DNA of 64,000 nucleotides. It comes from Candidatus Fermentithermobacillaceae bacterium. GTDB taxonomy: Bacteria; Bacillota; Sulfobacillia; Fermentithermobacillales; DUSS01. The notes under the pieces were generated by a model. It was not told where the DNA came from, did no database searches, and saw only the letters and a program-made list of their open reading frames with translations. Shown here piece after piece: positions 54,849 to 63,940 of the stretch. The stretch covers positions 107,312 through 171,311 of the forward strand of contig JADBKE010000019.1 in NCBI GenBank assembly GCA_014896535.1. The letters run 5' to 3'. Each line of letters starts with the position of its first letter. Positions within the stretch are counted from its first letter, which is position 1. A program made the position numbers and the translations under genes.

Positions 54849-55475
54849 GTGGCGCGAGAGATCTGCGAGCGCGCCGAAAGGCATGCCGGTGGAAGCGCAA
54901 TCCGCCCGCGGATGAGAGCGAGGCTAACCTCCTTTCTAACGCCGGTGACGGTGCTGCTCGCGATATCCCTGGTGACGTGCGGGAATAGGCCGGCCTGTGC
55001 CGGTGTGGAACAACCTGACCGGCCGCTCCCGGTAAGGATAGGTGATCTCATCTCGAAGACCTATGAATTTGACGGGAGACTCATATCGTTCGAGGGCGAG
55101 GTTATAGGCGACGTTATGTTTCGCGGCGACAGCGCCTGGGTCAACGTTCTCGACTCAAGCGGCGCCATCGGCGTTGTCGTAACCCGCGACATGGCCTCGC
55201 AGGTGGAAAACACCGGTGCCTATGCGGTCAAAGGAGATATAGTGAGGGTGACCGGCGTTTTTCACAGAGCTTGTTCGGTCCACGCCGGAGAGATCGACGT
55301 CCATGCGGAAAGCTTCCAGATCGTCAGACGCGGAGGACCCGTACGTCACGCCATCGCTCCGGGTAGGATAGTAATGGCTTGCACGCTTCTGGGGGCAGCG
55401 GTAGTTCTTGCTTACGCCGCCCGAATCAAAGGACGTCTTGGCAGTCCACTTGGCGGCTCACCGAAAACCTCTTGA
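54849..55475 (+). CDS. Membrane-anchored OB-fold-like protein downstream of trkH
   Basis: A 208-residue protein of no named family. An N-terminal hydrophobic segment (FLTPVTVLLAISLVTCGN, possibly a lipoprotein-type or signal anchor) leads to a domain with the beta pattern of an OB fold (YEFDGRLISFEGEVIGDVM, AWVNVLDSSGAIGVVV, VKGDIVRVTGVFHRA), and a C-terminal membrane helix (RIVMACTLLGAAVVLAYAARI) ends it. GTG at 54849 has AGGGG eight bases upstream; a GTG at 54834 overlapping the trkH stop is another choice. It is last in the potassium unit. Confidence 0.72.
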   Translation: MAREICERAERHAGGSAIRPRMRARLTSFLTPVTVLLAISLVTCGNRPACAGVEQPDRPLPVRIGDLISKTYEFDGRLISFEGEVIGDVMFRGDSAWVNVLDSSGAIGVVVTRDMASQVENTGAYAVKGDIVRVTGVFHRACSVHAGEIDVHAESFQIVRRGGPVRHAIAPGRIVMACTLLGAAVVLAYAARIKGRLGSPLGGSPKTS

Positions 55476-55483
55476 CTGCGTGA

Positions 55484-55516
55484 CCGGTATGCCATCCTGC
55501 GGATCTGGCATACCGG
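55484..55516. terminator. Hairpin between converging OB-protein and pyrD genes
   Basis: CCGGTATGCC and GGCATACCGG form a perfect 10-bp stem around a 13-base loop. It sits nine bases after the OB-like gene and 27 bases after the pyrD stop on the other strand. There is no T-run on either side, but position and symmetry fit a bidirectional terminator or mRNA end-stabiliser. Confidence 0.6.
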
Positions 55517-55543
55517 CGGCAGGAAATCAACGGAAATCAACAA

Positions 55544-56461
55544 TCAACGACCGCTTCTCCACGCCAGACCCGTAAGGTCAGCTATTCTGTCGATTCCCTC
55601 TCGCGAGCAGTATTCTTCAAGTCCTCTCAGAATCTCGACGGGAAGCCGTGGATTGACCAGAAGACCGCTCCCGAGAGCGAGCGCGCTGGCGCCGGCCAGC
55701 AGGAACTCTACGGCATCTTGCCAGCTTACGATCCCTCCCATACCGATGATGGGAATGCTTACAGCTTGAGCTGCTTCCCATACGCAACGGAGCGCCACAG
55801 GCTTTACCGCGGGTCCTGAGAGCCCTCCGGTGACGTTCCCCAGAACCGGCCTTTTGGAATGGATATCGATGGCCATCCCCACCAAGGTGTTGATGAGGGA
55901 GACCGCCTGAGCTCCCCCTTCTTCGGCAGCTCTCGCCACATCCTTGATGGAAACCGCAGCCGGACTGAGCTTGACGATCACCGTCCGGGAGAAGCTCTTC
56001 CTCACAGCTCTCGTTGCCCTGTACACCGAACGTGGATCGATTCCGAACGCTATTCCGCCGGCATTTACATTCGGGCAGGAAACGTTGACCTCTATGGCGT
56101 CTATTTCCGGAACTTCCTCGGCCATCGCCGCTATCTGGGCAAATTCATCGTAGGTCTCGCCCGCGGCGTTTAAGATGATGGGGACGCCGAATTGGGAAAG
56201 CCATGGGATTTCGTGGCGGATCACCGCCTCGATCCCGGGGTTCTCCAAGCCGATGGAATTCAGCATGCCCGAAGGGGTTTCGGTGACCCTGGGAGGAGGA
56301 TTACCGGCCCTGGGGTGAAGCGTGGTTCCCTTCGTCGAGACCGCTCCGAACCACCGGATATCTCCCACCCTTGAATACTCTTTTCCGTAACCGAAGACGC
56401 CCGATGCAGCTATCAACGGATTCTTGAGCTTCAAGTCACCCAGGCGAACTCCGAGATCCAA
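55544..56461 (-). CDS. pyrD: Dihydroorotate dehydrogenase B, catalytic subunit PyrD
   Basis: Oxidises dihydroorotate to orotate, passing electrons to PyrK. The 305-residue product has the FMN-enzyme motifs LKNPLIAASGVFGYG near residue 11, STKGTTLHPRAGNPPPR, the nucleophilic cysteine in EVNVSCPNVNAGG, and GMGGIVSWQDAVEFLLAGAS. TTG at 56461 is chosen because GGAGG is nine bases upstream and the protein then starts like other PyrD proteins; the frame is open back to 56659 inside pyrK. It is the last gene of the pyr operon and begins just after the pyrK stop. Confidence 0.95.
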   Translation of the reverse strand: MDLGVRLGDLKLKNPLIAASGVFGYGKEYSRVGDIRWFGAVSTKGTTLHPRAGNPPPRVTETPSGMLNSIGLENPGIEAVIRHEIPWLSQFGVPIILNAAGETYDEFAQIAAMAEEVPEIDAIEVNVSCPNVNAGGIAFGIDPRSVYRATRAVRKSFSRTVIVKLSPAAVSIKDVARAAEEGGAQAVSLINTLVGMAIDIHSKRPVLGNVTGGLSGPAVKPVALRCVWEAAQAVSIPIIGMGGIVSWQDAVEFLLAGASALALGSGLLVNPRLPVEILRGLEEYCSREGIDRIADLTGLAWRSGR

Positions 56462-56465
56462 CCAT

Positions 56466-57488
56466 TCATCCCTCCAAATCGACGTCTTCGGCAGAAAACA
56501 CGGGACCGTCCAGGCACACGTGGAAGTACGAATCTCCAACCCGGCTGGATGACCAGCCTGGATAACTGCCTCCGGTGCCCAGCTGTCCGACGGGATCCAA
56601 CGGGTCTTCCAATTTAAACCCCCTGGCACGCCGAACCGCGCAACCCCGGCACAATCCAAGGCCGCACGCCATCCTCTCTTCCAGGGAGACGTATAGCGGA
56701 ATCTTCGCCGACGTCGTTATAGCTTTCACTGCCGAAAGCATGCCTTTGGGACCGCAAGCGAACACCAGGATGCCCGGGCCGGAGGCCTCGTTCCGGGTAT
56801 CCCCCGCATCACCCGGGTTTTTCCTGGCGCTCACAAACGTCGAGCTGGCGTCGCAGTCGCCCTCACGATTCTGGCTTAAAACTCGCGTTAGGCAATCCTC
56901 AAGGAGACCGGTAACCAGGCCCTTTTTGCCGTAGCTTCCGTCCTCCGTTGATACCTGCACGGCCAACCAAGGGGTCTCTTGCATCAGGCGGTGCACAGGG
57001 TACATCGAATTTTTGTCTTTTGCGCCGTAGAGAAGCGTTACAGATGCCGCCGGGTTTTCCTTTAAGCTCTCGGCGCAAACGAAGGGCATTGGGGCGATGC
57101 CAGTTCCCCCAGCTACCAGTATAAGGTGCTTAAATCGCCTGGGTCGAAAACCGTTTCCGAGCGGTCCGAGCAGGTTCACCGTCTCGCCCGGTCTCCACCG
57201 GCTCATGAGCTCCGTCCCGTATCCCACACGGGCCCACAAGATTCCCACCGTTCCACGGTTCCGATCCACGCGGGCGATGGAAAAGGGCCTCCTTAAAAAC
57301 GGGTCTCGCCCCGTGCTTACTTTCACGCCGATGAACTGGGCAGGGCGAGCTTTCAACGCTAACTCGGGAGCGCGGAAAACGGTCTCGTACAGCGCGTGCG
57401 AGATAGCTTCGTTGGAGAGCACCTCGGCATCAATAAGGACGGGTCTCGGTTCCCCGGCGTCCGGCCCAAGGCATCCATCTTGACTCAT
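56466..57488 (-). CDS. pyrK: Dihydroorotate dehydrogenase B, electron transfer subunit PyrK (enlarged)
   Basis: FAD and [2Fe-2S] subunit that links PyrD to NAD. Motifs: FAD-binding FLRRPFSIARVD, VAGGTGIAPMPFV, and the cluster ligands MACGLGLCRGCAV with a fourth cysteine in HVCLDGPVF. At 340 residues it is about 80 longer than usual. Extra Ser/Gly/Asp-rich segments lie before the conserved VFACGPKGML (around NREGDCDASSTFVSARKNPG) and between the third and fourth cysteines (GQLGTGGSYPGWSSS). They look like surface loops. It sits between pyrC and pyrD. Confidence 0.93.
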   Translation of the reverse strand: MSQDGCLGPDAGEPRPVLIDAEVLSNEAISHALYETVFRAPELALKARPAQFIGVKVSTGRDPFLRRPFSIARVDRNRGTVGILWARVGYGTELMSRWRPGETVNLLGPLGNGFRPRRFKHLILVAGGTGIAPMPFVCAESLKENPAASVTLLYGAKDKNSMYPVHRLMQETPWLAVQVSTEDGSYGKKGLVTGLLEDCLTRVLSQNREGDCDASSTFVSARKNPGDAGDTRNEASGPGILVFACGPKGMLSAVKAITTSAKIPLYVSLEERMACGLGLCRGCAVRRARGFKLEDPLDPVGQLGTGGSYPGWSSSRVGDSYFHVCLDGPVFSAEDVDLEG

Positions 57489-57512
57489 ACCCGGATAACC
57501 CCTCGATTCGGT

Positions 57513-58841
57513 TTAATTTCCCCGGTTTATTAACACCCGGTTCTTCATCTTGATTTCGCCACCGACGATGGTCGCCCAGGGTGCCCCGGTCAGCCTCCAA
57601 CCACCGAAAGGCGTGTTTTTGCCCTTGGACTCAAATTTCCTGGGGTCCACTGCGAACTCGAGCTCCGGATCGATGATGGTGATGTCCGCAGCTTCCCCTG
57701 GGGAAATTCGCCCACCCGGCACCCCGAGTATCTTCGCGGGATTGACGCTGAAGAGTTCCGCCAGCCGCGACCAGCTGATTATCCCCGGGATCACGAACCT
57801 GTCGACTATGAGAGCTACTTCCGTCTCCAGGCCGGAAATTCCGAAAGGAGCGAAATCGAATTCCACCCATTTATCGTCCAGGTGGTGTGGGGCATGGTCT
57901 GAGGCAATGGCGTCTATAGTACCGTCCTTTAGTGCTTCCACGAGAGCTTTAACATCCTCTTCCGACCGAAGCGGCGGATTCACCTTGGTATTCGTGTCGT
58001 ACCCCCAGGACTTCACAATTTCGTCGGTGAGGATGAGGTGATGGGGAGTGACGTCGATGGTTACCTCGACCCCCCTTTCCCTGAACCACCTGACGAGCTC
58101 CAGCGAACCCTTGGTTGAAAGATGCGTAAGGTGAAGCTTGCCTCCGGTAAGTCCGGCGATGAGGAGATCTCTTGCGACCGCCACGGTTTCAGCTTCATCG
58201 GGAATCCCTCTGAAACCAGCTATAGTAGACACCGGTCCCTGATTCATCTGCCCACCCTCGGAGAGCGTCAAGTCTTCGGGGTGGTCGATGAGGACGGCAC
58301 CGAAGGATTTCAGGTACAACAGTGCGCAACGCAGTACCTCCGCAGTGGATACCGGCGAACCGTCGTCGGAGAAAGCTACGGCACCGGCCTCCAGCATCTC
58401 GCCCATCTCAGCTAGTTCCTTGCCCTGCCTGCCCTTGGTCACAGCTCCTACCGGGTACACTCTCACCCACCCTCTGGCCCGCGCGGCGTCCAACACGTAC
58501 CGGACCGTAGCTTCGTTATCGCATGGGGGCTCCGTATTGGGCATGGCGGCCACCGCAGTAAATCCCCCCATCGCCGCAGCTCTCGTTCCGCTCTCTATAT
58601 CCTCTTTTTGCTCAAAACCGGGCTCGCGCAGGTGGACGTGCATATCGATGAAACCGGGCATCACTATCTTACCTGAAGCGTCCAGCACCTCTACCTCTTT
58701 GTTGCCTTCAACGGTTTCGTCCAGGCCTTTCCCGACCGCCTTGATCTTCCCTTCGGAAACGAGGATGTCGAGGACGTCGTCGACGGAGTTCGCAGGATCT
58801 ACTACTCTGCCTCCTTTGATGAGAAGGTCTTTCGTCATCAT
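57513..58841 (-). CDS. pyrC: Dihydroorotase
   Basis: Cyclises carbamoyl-aspartate in pyrimidine synthesis. The 442-residue amidohydrolase of the long (class I) type has the metal motif [20 protein letters not shown] near residue 61, SDDGSPVST, the [12 protein letters not shown] region, and SDHAPHH with the catalytic aspartate near residue 314. The ATG start overlaps the pyrB stop by four bases (ATGA), so translation is coupled to pyrB. Confidence 0.96.
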   Translation of the reverse strand: MMTKDLLIKGGRVVDPANSVDDVLDILVSEGKIKAVGKGLDETVEGNKEVEVLDASGKIVMPGFIDMHVHLREPGFEQKEDIESGTRAAAMGGFTAVAAMPNTEPPCDNEATVRYVLDAARARGWVRVYPVGAVTKGRQGKELAEMGEMLEAGAVAFSDDGSPVSTAEVLRCALLYLKSFGAVLIDHPEDLTLSEGGQMNQGPVSTIAGFRGIPDEAETVAVARDLLIAGLTGGKLHLTHLSTKGSLELVRWFRERGVEVTIDVTPHHLILTDEIVKSWGYDTNTKVNPPLRSEEDVKALVEALKDGTIDAIASDHAPHHLDDKWVEFDFAPFGISGLETEVALIVDRFVIPGIISWSRLAELFSVNPAKILGVPGGRISPGEAADITIIDPELEFAVDPRKFESKGKNTPFGGWRLTGAPWATIVGGEIKMKNRVLINRGN

Positions 58842-59761
58842 TCCTTACCTCCCAGGATGAGATAGAGGATGGCCATGCGCACGGCGACGCCGTTGGTGAC
58901 TTGTTCGAGGATGACCGATTGAGGAGAATCCGCCACATCCGTTGAAATCTCGATGCCCCGGTTCATCGGACCGGGATGCATTACCAGCGCATCGTCTTTG
59001 GCCAACCGGAGCCTCTCCCGGTTCAAACCAAAGAAGTCGTGGTATTCCCGCTTCGACGGAAACAGCGCAGACCTTTGTCTTTCCAGCTGGAGTCTCAGGG
59101 AATACACCACATCGGCCCCTTCGATGGCGCCCTCGGGCCGGGAGTGGACTTTTACCCCGAGAACTTCGGCGTAAGGTGGGATGAGCGTCGCGGGCCCGGC
59201 GATGTGCACTTCAGCCCCGAGCTTCCGGAGGCCCCAGGTGAGAGATCGGGCTACCCTGCTGTGAAGGACGTCCCCGAGAATCGCCACTTTAAGTCCCTTA
59301 ATCCTGGACTTGTACTGGAGGATCGTGAATATATCCAAAAGTCCCTGGGTTGGGTGTTCGTGCATCCCGTCTCCGGCGTTGATGACGGGTACATCCAGGA
59401 CCTTGGCCAGGAAATGACATGCACCCGAGACGGAGTGCCTCATTATGACCACGTCCGTCCCCATAACCTCGATGTTGCGAGCGGTGTCCGCCAGCGTTTC
59501 GCCTTTTTGCATCGCCGAGGTGCTGGTCGCGATGGAGACGGTATCTGCGGACATATACTTTGCGGCCAGTTCGAAAGAAGTCCGTGTCCTAGTGGAAGGC
59601 TCGTAAAACAATGTGCAAACCACTTTACCCCGAAGAGCGGGCACCTTCTTGATGGGTCTTGCCAGTATCTCTTTGAGAGATTGAGCGGTGGATAAAACGA
59701 GTTCTATGTCCTCTGCACTCAACTCCTCCAGGCTCAGGAGGTCTTTACCCTTCAACGACAA
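58838..59761 (-). CDS. pyrB: Aspartate carbamoyltransferase catalytic subunit
   Basis: Makes carbamoyl-aspartate. The 307-residue protein has the carbamoyl-phosphate motif [16 protein letters not shown] near residue 55, [26 protein letters not shown] and [16 protein letters not shown] at 59761 with GAGGAGGG seven bases upstream gives the usual N-terminus; the frame is open to 59884 but that part has no family match. No pyrI regulatory-chain gene follows, as in other Firmicutes. 146 bases separate it from pyrR; I see no second PyrR loop there. Confidence 0.96.
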   Translation of the reverse strand: MSLKGKDLLSLEELSAEDIELVLSTAQSLKEILARPIKKVPALRGKVVCTLFYEPSTRTRTSFELAAKYMSADTVSIATSTSAMQKGETLADTARNIEVMGTDVVIMRHSVSGACHFLAKVLDVPVINAGDGMHEHPTQGLLDIFTILQYKSRIKGLKVAILGDVLHSRVARSLTWGLRKLGAEVHIAGPATLIPPYAEVLGVKVHSRPEGAIEGADVVYSLRLQLERQRSALFPSKREYHDFFGLNRERLRLAKDDALVMHPGPMNRGIEISTDVADSPQSVILEQVTNGVAVRMAILYLILGGKE

Positions 59762-59907
59762 ACCTCGTCCCTCCTCGTTGGATGATGTTGGACGTAAGCT
59801 GCCTGGATGCTCGCTCGGACGAACCCAAGGGCCAGTTTGAGCACGATACATTCGCGCGACCTTCGGGCATCGTGCAACGGGCATCGGCCCGATTTCCGCC
59901 CCCGGCC

Positions 59908-60495
<588 letters not shown>

Positions 60496-60527
60496 TTAGG
60501 GAACGTTGAGAAACGGGTTGCGGCCAT

Positions 60528-60561
60528 AAAAAAACTTCCGCGGCGTATGCGCCGTGGAAGT
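60528..60561 (-). terminator. Attenuator terminator of the pyr operon leader
   Basis: On the minus strand ACTTCCACGGCG, loop CATA and CGCCGCGGAAGT form a 12-bp stem with one G-U pair, followed directly by a run of seven T. It lies about 60 bases before pyrR and after the PyrR-binding loop, the order expected for PyrR-dependent transcription attenuation. Confidence 0.9.
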
Positions 60562-60602
60562 CCCGTCCCGCGCTTTATTCCTCTTCATTTCGACCTCTCC
60601 TT

Positions 60603-60622
60603 CCGGCCTCTCAGGGCACGAT
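60603..60622 (-). promoter_or_regulatory. PyrR-binding loop (anti-antiterminator) in the pyr leader
   Basis: The minus strand reads CCCTGAGAGGCC, close to the known PyrR recognition pattern (CCnGnGAGGY). GCC and GGC flanks allow a short stem around GAGAGG. Binding here would release the downstream terminator stem. Only one such loop is seen; there is none evident between pyrR and pyrB. Confidence 0.75.
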
Positions 60623-60651
60623 TAAAGGCGTCCACAGCTGGTCAGGTACAC

Positions 60652-60679
60652 AATACACCACGGACGCAAAAGGAGTCAA
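60652..60679 (-). promoter_or_regulatory. Sigma-A-type promoter of the pyr operon
   Basis: TTGACT (60679-60674) and TGTATT (60657-60652) on the minus strand are separated by 16 bases. The start of transcription would be about 60645, giving a leader of roughly 170 bases that contains the PyrR loop and the terminator. The stretch between here and 60928 shows no gene or clear signal. Confidence 0.6.
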
Positions 60680-60927
60680 CGAAATTCGGCGTTGCTTCGC
60701 TACGCACGTAAAAACCTTTCCTCGTGGGAACCCCCTGGCCACCAAGACGCCTACCCCGCCCGCCGCAGCCGAATGCCACACCGGCCGAGGAGGAATCCCA
60801 GGACGAACAAAAGCGGCTGGCCGTTTCGCTTAAGCCGAGCTGCTCACGCATCCGCTGCCGAACCTGCACCTAAGAGAATCATGGAACACGCTCTGGATGC
60901 TGACGTCACCACCTCATCAGGCCATAA

Positions 60928-60996
60928 TATCTTGACGGCCTCTCCACAATATTTTCAAGGTATCTTGAAAGTATCTTGACACTTTCTACGTATACT
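60928..60996 (+). promoter_or_regulatory. Phased TATCTTGA operator repeats and promoter of the Spy-like gene
   Basis: The octamer TATCTTGA occurs three times on the plus strand at 60928-60935, 60961-60968 and 60972-60979. The distances are 33 and 11 bases, that is all on one helical face with the 11-base period typical of OmpR/PhoP-class response regulators. A -10 box TATACT lies at 60991-60996 with no good -35 at the right spacing, as expected for an activated promoter. Transcription would begin about 80 bases before the Spy-like gene. No OmpR-type regulator is in the window. Confidence 0.55.
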
Positions 60997-61081
60997 TCCT
61001 GGTGGGAAAGCACGGTCATCCAAGTCTCGCGCGAGTCGGTTGCTCGTGCGAGCAATCAAAAATTGAGGAGGAGGGATGTTT

Positions 61082-61507
61082 ATGAAAAGGGCAGCCATAG
61101 TGGCACTGGCGGTGCTCCTTGCAGTGGGGCTTGCAGGACCTGTCCTGGCCAAAGGCTTCGGAGCGAGTGCTTTTTGCGGTGGCTTCTTCGGCAGGGATCC
61201 TGCCGCGTTAGCTGAAGTCATCGCAGGGCTGGGATTGACCGACGACCAGGTAGCAAAGATACAGGCGCTCCAGAAGGATGCATATGAAAAACTCCAGAGC
61301 ATACGGGAGACCATGTGGAAAAAGCAGCAAGAGCTCATGACCTTGCTGTGGCAGAAAAACCCCGACAAGAACGCCATTTCTGCCAAATGGGAGGAACTGC
61401 GTGAGCTTCGTCAGCAGGTGAACGATGTAATGCAGCAACTCCGAGACCAGATGCGTAGCATCCGTAAGCGTCAAATAGCCCCCACCTGGCCTTGCGCTGC
61501 TGAGTGA
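61082..61507 (+). pseudogene. Spy/CpxP-like envelope protein, 3' end replaced by IS66 sequence
   Basis: A secreted helical protein of the heavy-metal/envelope stress (Spy/CpxP, LTXXQ-like) type. Signal peptide residues 1-24 (AIVALAVLLAVGLAGPVLA), then GLTDDQVAKIQALQKDAYEKL, and a long helical part (NPDKNAISAKWEELRELRQQ). ATG at 61082 has GAGGAGG at ideal distance; the ATG at 61076 is too close. Native sequence ends at about residue 127: the IS66 left end begins at 61464 within a codon, and the last residues (RKRQIAPTWPCAAE) and stop come from the element. The loss of the natural C-terminus may or may not abolish function. Confidence 0.72.
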
Positions 61508-61515
61508 AGCATAAT

Positions 61516-61542
61516 CTCCCCGAACTTGCGTGAATCGGGGAG
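61516..61542 (+). promoter_or_regulatory. Hairpin hiding the tnpA ribosome binding site
   Basis: CTCCCCGA and TCGGGGAG form a perfect 8-bp stem around an 11-base loop inside the IS66 left end. The 3' arm contains GGGGAG of the tnpA Shine-Dalgarno sequence (nine bases before its ATG). RNA entering from the host gene upstream would fold and hide it, a known way to keep transposition low when an element lands in a transcribed gene. Confidence 0.6.
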
Positions 61543-61552
61543 GCTTTCTGCG

Positions 61553-61882
61553 ATGACCAAGGCTGAACAGCAGGCACGGCGCCAGCAGTGGCAGCAGTGG
61601 ATAGCGGAGTACAGAGCCAGCGGCCTTAGCGCTAGGGAATGGTGCGCGTCCCGCGGGGTAAAGCCAGACCGGCTGTGGTACTGGCTGCGGCGCTTCAGGA
61701 CGGAAGAGGAATCGGGCTCAACTAAGTGGCTGCCGGTAGACCTGAGCGGTGTGCAAACCAAAGGACAACCTGAGGGCGGTTGCCTTGTGGTGAGGGTGGG
61801 AAAGGCAGCTGTTGAGGTCCGACCCGGTTTCGACCCCGAACTGCTTTTGGCGGTAGTGAGGGTGCTCTCAGCCGCATGTTGA
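61553..61882 (+). CDS. tnpA: IS66 accessory protein TnpA
   Basis: A 109-residue protein of the IS66 Orf1 type. A helix-turn-helix region (QWIAEYRASGLSAREWCASRG, then LWYWLRRFR) fits DNA binding. The rest (WLPVDLSGV, CLVVRVGKAAVEVRPGFDPELLLAVVRVL) is characteristic of the family. GGGGAGG lies nine bases before the ATG but within a hairpin. Its last bases overlap the tnpB start by seven. Confidence 0.88.
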   Translation: MTKAEQQARRQQWQQWIAEYRASGLSAREWCASRGVKPDRLWYWLRRFRTEEESGSTKWLPVDLSGVQTKGQPEGGCLVVRVGKAAVEVRPGFDPELLLAVVRVLSAAC

Positions 61883-62232
61883 GTGAGACCGGGTACGACA
61901 GGGTGTACCTCGCCTGCGGCGCCACCGACCTCAGGAAGTCCATCGACGGTCTGGCCGCGCTGGTGAAGGAGAGTTTTCACCTCGACCCTTTCTCCAGGAG
62001 CCTCTTCGTCTTCTGCAACAGGCAGAAGAACAGCTTCAAGATTCTGAAGTGGGAGCACAACGGGTTCTGGTTGTACTACCGCCGCCTCGAGCGAGGCAAG
62101 TTCCGGTGGCCTGACAAGAACGACGGAGACACCATGGCGGTCGACTACCGGCAATTGCGCTGGCTTCTGGATGGTCTTGAGCTCAGGCAGCCGAACGCGC
62201 ACCCTGAGGTGAAAGCGAGGACGATCGTGTAG
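61876..62232 (+). CDS. tnpB: IS66 accessory protein TnpB
   Basis: A 118-residue IS66 Orf2 protein. The family signature VYLACGATDLRKSIDGLAALV starts near residue 10, followed by LFVFCNRQKNSFKILKWEHNG and WLYYRRLERGKFRWP. It is needed with TnpA and TnpC for transposition in this family, though its biochemical role is unknown. Overlaps tnpA by seven bases, so translation is probably coupled. Confidence 0.93.
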   Translation: MLSETGYDRVYLACGATDLRKSIDGLAALVKESFHLDPFSRSLFVFCNRQKNSFKILKWEHNGFWLYYRRLERGKFRWPDKNDGDTMAVDYRQLRWLLDGLELRQPNAHPEVKARTIV

Positions 62233-62308
62233 GGAAAAGAGAAGAAATCCTTTGATTTTGAGTCTGGTTCTAGAGGATTTGGGATATGGTGTGCCGAACC
62301 ATTAATGC

Positions 62309-63940
62309 ATGAACACAACGGACATCACAGCGCTGAACGTTGAACAACTAAGGCAGTACTGTATCGACTTAGAGCGCCGAAGTTCCATCCTCGAGCAGCG
62401 GTGCACTCTTCTTGAGCAGAGAAACGCTCACCTTGAGAAGTTGAACGCCGAACTGACGGCCAAGGTCAACTGGTTCATGGAGCAATTCAAGCTGGCAAAA
62501 CACCGCCAGTTTGGAGCCTCCAGCGAGCGCAGCGTCCCCGGCCAGAAACAGCTGTCCTTCTTCAACGAGGCGGAAAAGGAAGCCAGCTCTGGACCCGTTG
62601 AGCCTGAAGTCGAGACCATCACTTATACCCGGAAGAAGCGAAAGGGACATCGCGAAGCTCTGCTCAAGGACCTGCCGGTGGAGACGATCGAATACCGGCT
62701 GCCTCCGGAAGAGCAGGTGTGCCCCAACTGCGGCGGCCGGCTGCACGAGATGAGCACCGAGGTCCGCCAGGAACTGAAGGTCATCCCGGCGCAGGTCAAA
62801 CTGGTCAAGCACGTGCGCTACGTTTACTCCTGCCGCAGGTGTGAGCGCGAGGGGACGAGCACTCCGGTGATAACAGCGCCGGCACCGTCACCGGTGATCC
62901 CAGGAAGCCTGGCTTCTCCTTCCGCAGTGGCGTATATCATGAACGATAAGTACGTGAACGGCCTGCCCCTCTACCGTCAGGAGCAGCAGTGGTCACGCCT
63001 GGGGGTTGAGCTTTCCCGGCAGACCATGGCGAACTGGGTGGTGTACGCGGCGGAGAGGTGGCTGGAACCCCTCTACGGAAGGCTGCACCAGGAACTCCTG
63101 AAGCACGACATCCTGCACTCGGACGAGACCACGGTTCAGGTGTTGCACGAAGACGGTCGTCCGGCCGAGACCCAGTCTTACATGTGGTGCTACCGTACCG
63201 GAAGACATGGTCTGCCCATCGTGCTCTTCGACTACAAGACCACTCGTGCGGGAAAACACCCGAAGAAGTTCCTTTCGGGGTTCAAGGGTTATCTGCACAC
63301 GGACGGCTATTCTGGTTACGACCAGTTGCCTGATGTCATCCTTGTGGGATGCTGGGCTCACGCGCGACGGAAGTTCGATGAGGCACTGAAGGTACTGCCT
63401 CCGGACAAGCGCGCTTCGCCGACGGTCGCGCTTGAGGGGTTGAGTTTCTGCAACAGGCTCTTCGAGATAGAGCGAGAGTTGGCAGAAGCGACTCCGGAGG
63501 AAAGATACAGGGCCCGGCTCGAGAGGAGCGTTCCTGTGCTCAACGAGTTTTGGGAATGGCTTGAGAAGCAGTCCTCCCAAGTCCTTCCTCAGAGCGTGTT
63601 GGGGCAGGCCATCAAGTACTGCCGGAGCCAGCGGGACAAACTTCAGAACTTCCTTCGGGACGGAAGGCTTGAGATCGACAACAACCGCTGCGAGCGTTCG
63701 ATCAAGCCTTTCGTGATAGGCCGGAAGGGGTGGCTGTTCTGCAACACCCCTAAGGGAGCCAGGGCCAGCGCGGTTGTATACAGTATCGTGGAGACGGCCA
63801 AGGAGAACGGGCTCATACCGTTCGAGTATCTCCGCTATCTTTTCGAGAGGCTTCCGAATCTCGGGGACGGCGACCTCGACGAGCTGCTTCCGTGGTCACC
63901 TTCTCTGCCTGACACCTGCCGTGCCCGCAAGGACGGCTAG
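62309..63940 (+). CDS. tnpC: IS66 family transposase TnpC
   Basis: DDE transposase of 543 residues, full length. An N-terminal coiled coil ([20 protein letters not shown]) is followed by the [12 protein letters not shown] motif, a zinc-finger-like region ([12 protein letters not shown] with CRRCE), and the catalytic core. Candidate catalytic residues are in [22 protein letters not shown] and [18 protein letters not shown]. No stop or frameshift interrupts it, so the element may still be active. It is 76 bases after tnpB. Confidence 0.96.
   Translation: MNTTDITALNVEQLRQYCIDLERRSSILEQRCTLLEQRNAHLEKLNAELTAKVNWFMEQFKLAKHRQFGASSERSVPGQKQLSFFNEAEKEASSGPVEPEVETITYTRKKRKGHREALLKDLPVETIEYRLPPEEQVCPNCGGRLHEMSTEVRQELKVIPAQVKLVKHVRYVYSCRRCEREGTSTPVITAPAPSPVIPGSLASPSAVAYIMNDKYVNGLPLYRQEQQWSRLGVELSRQTMANWVVYAAERWLEPLYGRLHQELLKHDILHSDETTVQVLHEDGRPAETQSYMWCYRTGRHGLPIVLFDYKTTRAGKHPKKFLSGFKGYLHTDGYSGYDQLPDVILVGCWAHARRKFDEALKVLPPDKRASPTVALEGLSFCNRLFEIERELAEATPEERYRARLERSVPVLNEFWEWLEKQSSQVLPQSVLGQAIKYCRSQRDKLQNFLRDGRLEIDNNRCERSIKPFVIGRKGWLFCNTPKGARASAVVYSIVETAKENGLIPFEYLRYLFERLPNLGDGDLDELLPWSPSLPDTCRARKDG

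Noticed and set aside
60642-60869. 75-codon minus-strand open frame upstream of the pyr operon
   Set aside because: It overlaps the pyr promoter and leader, is Arg/Gly/Ser-rich and has no start signal.
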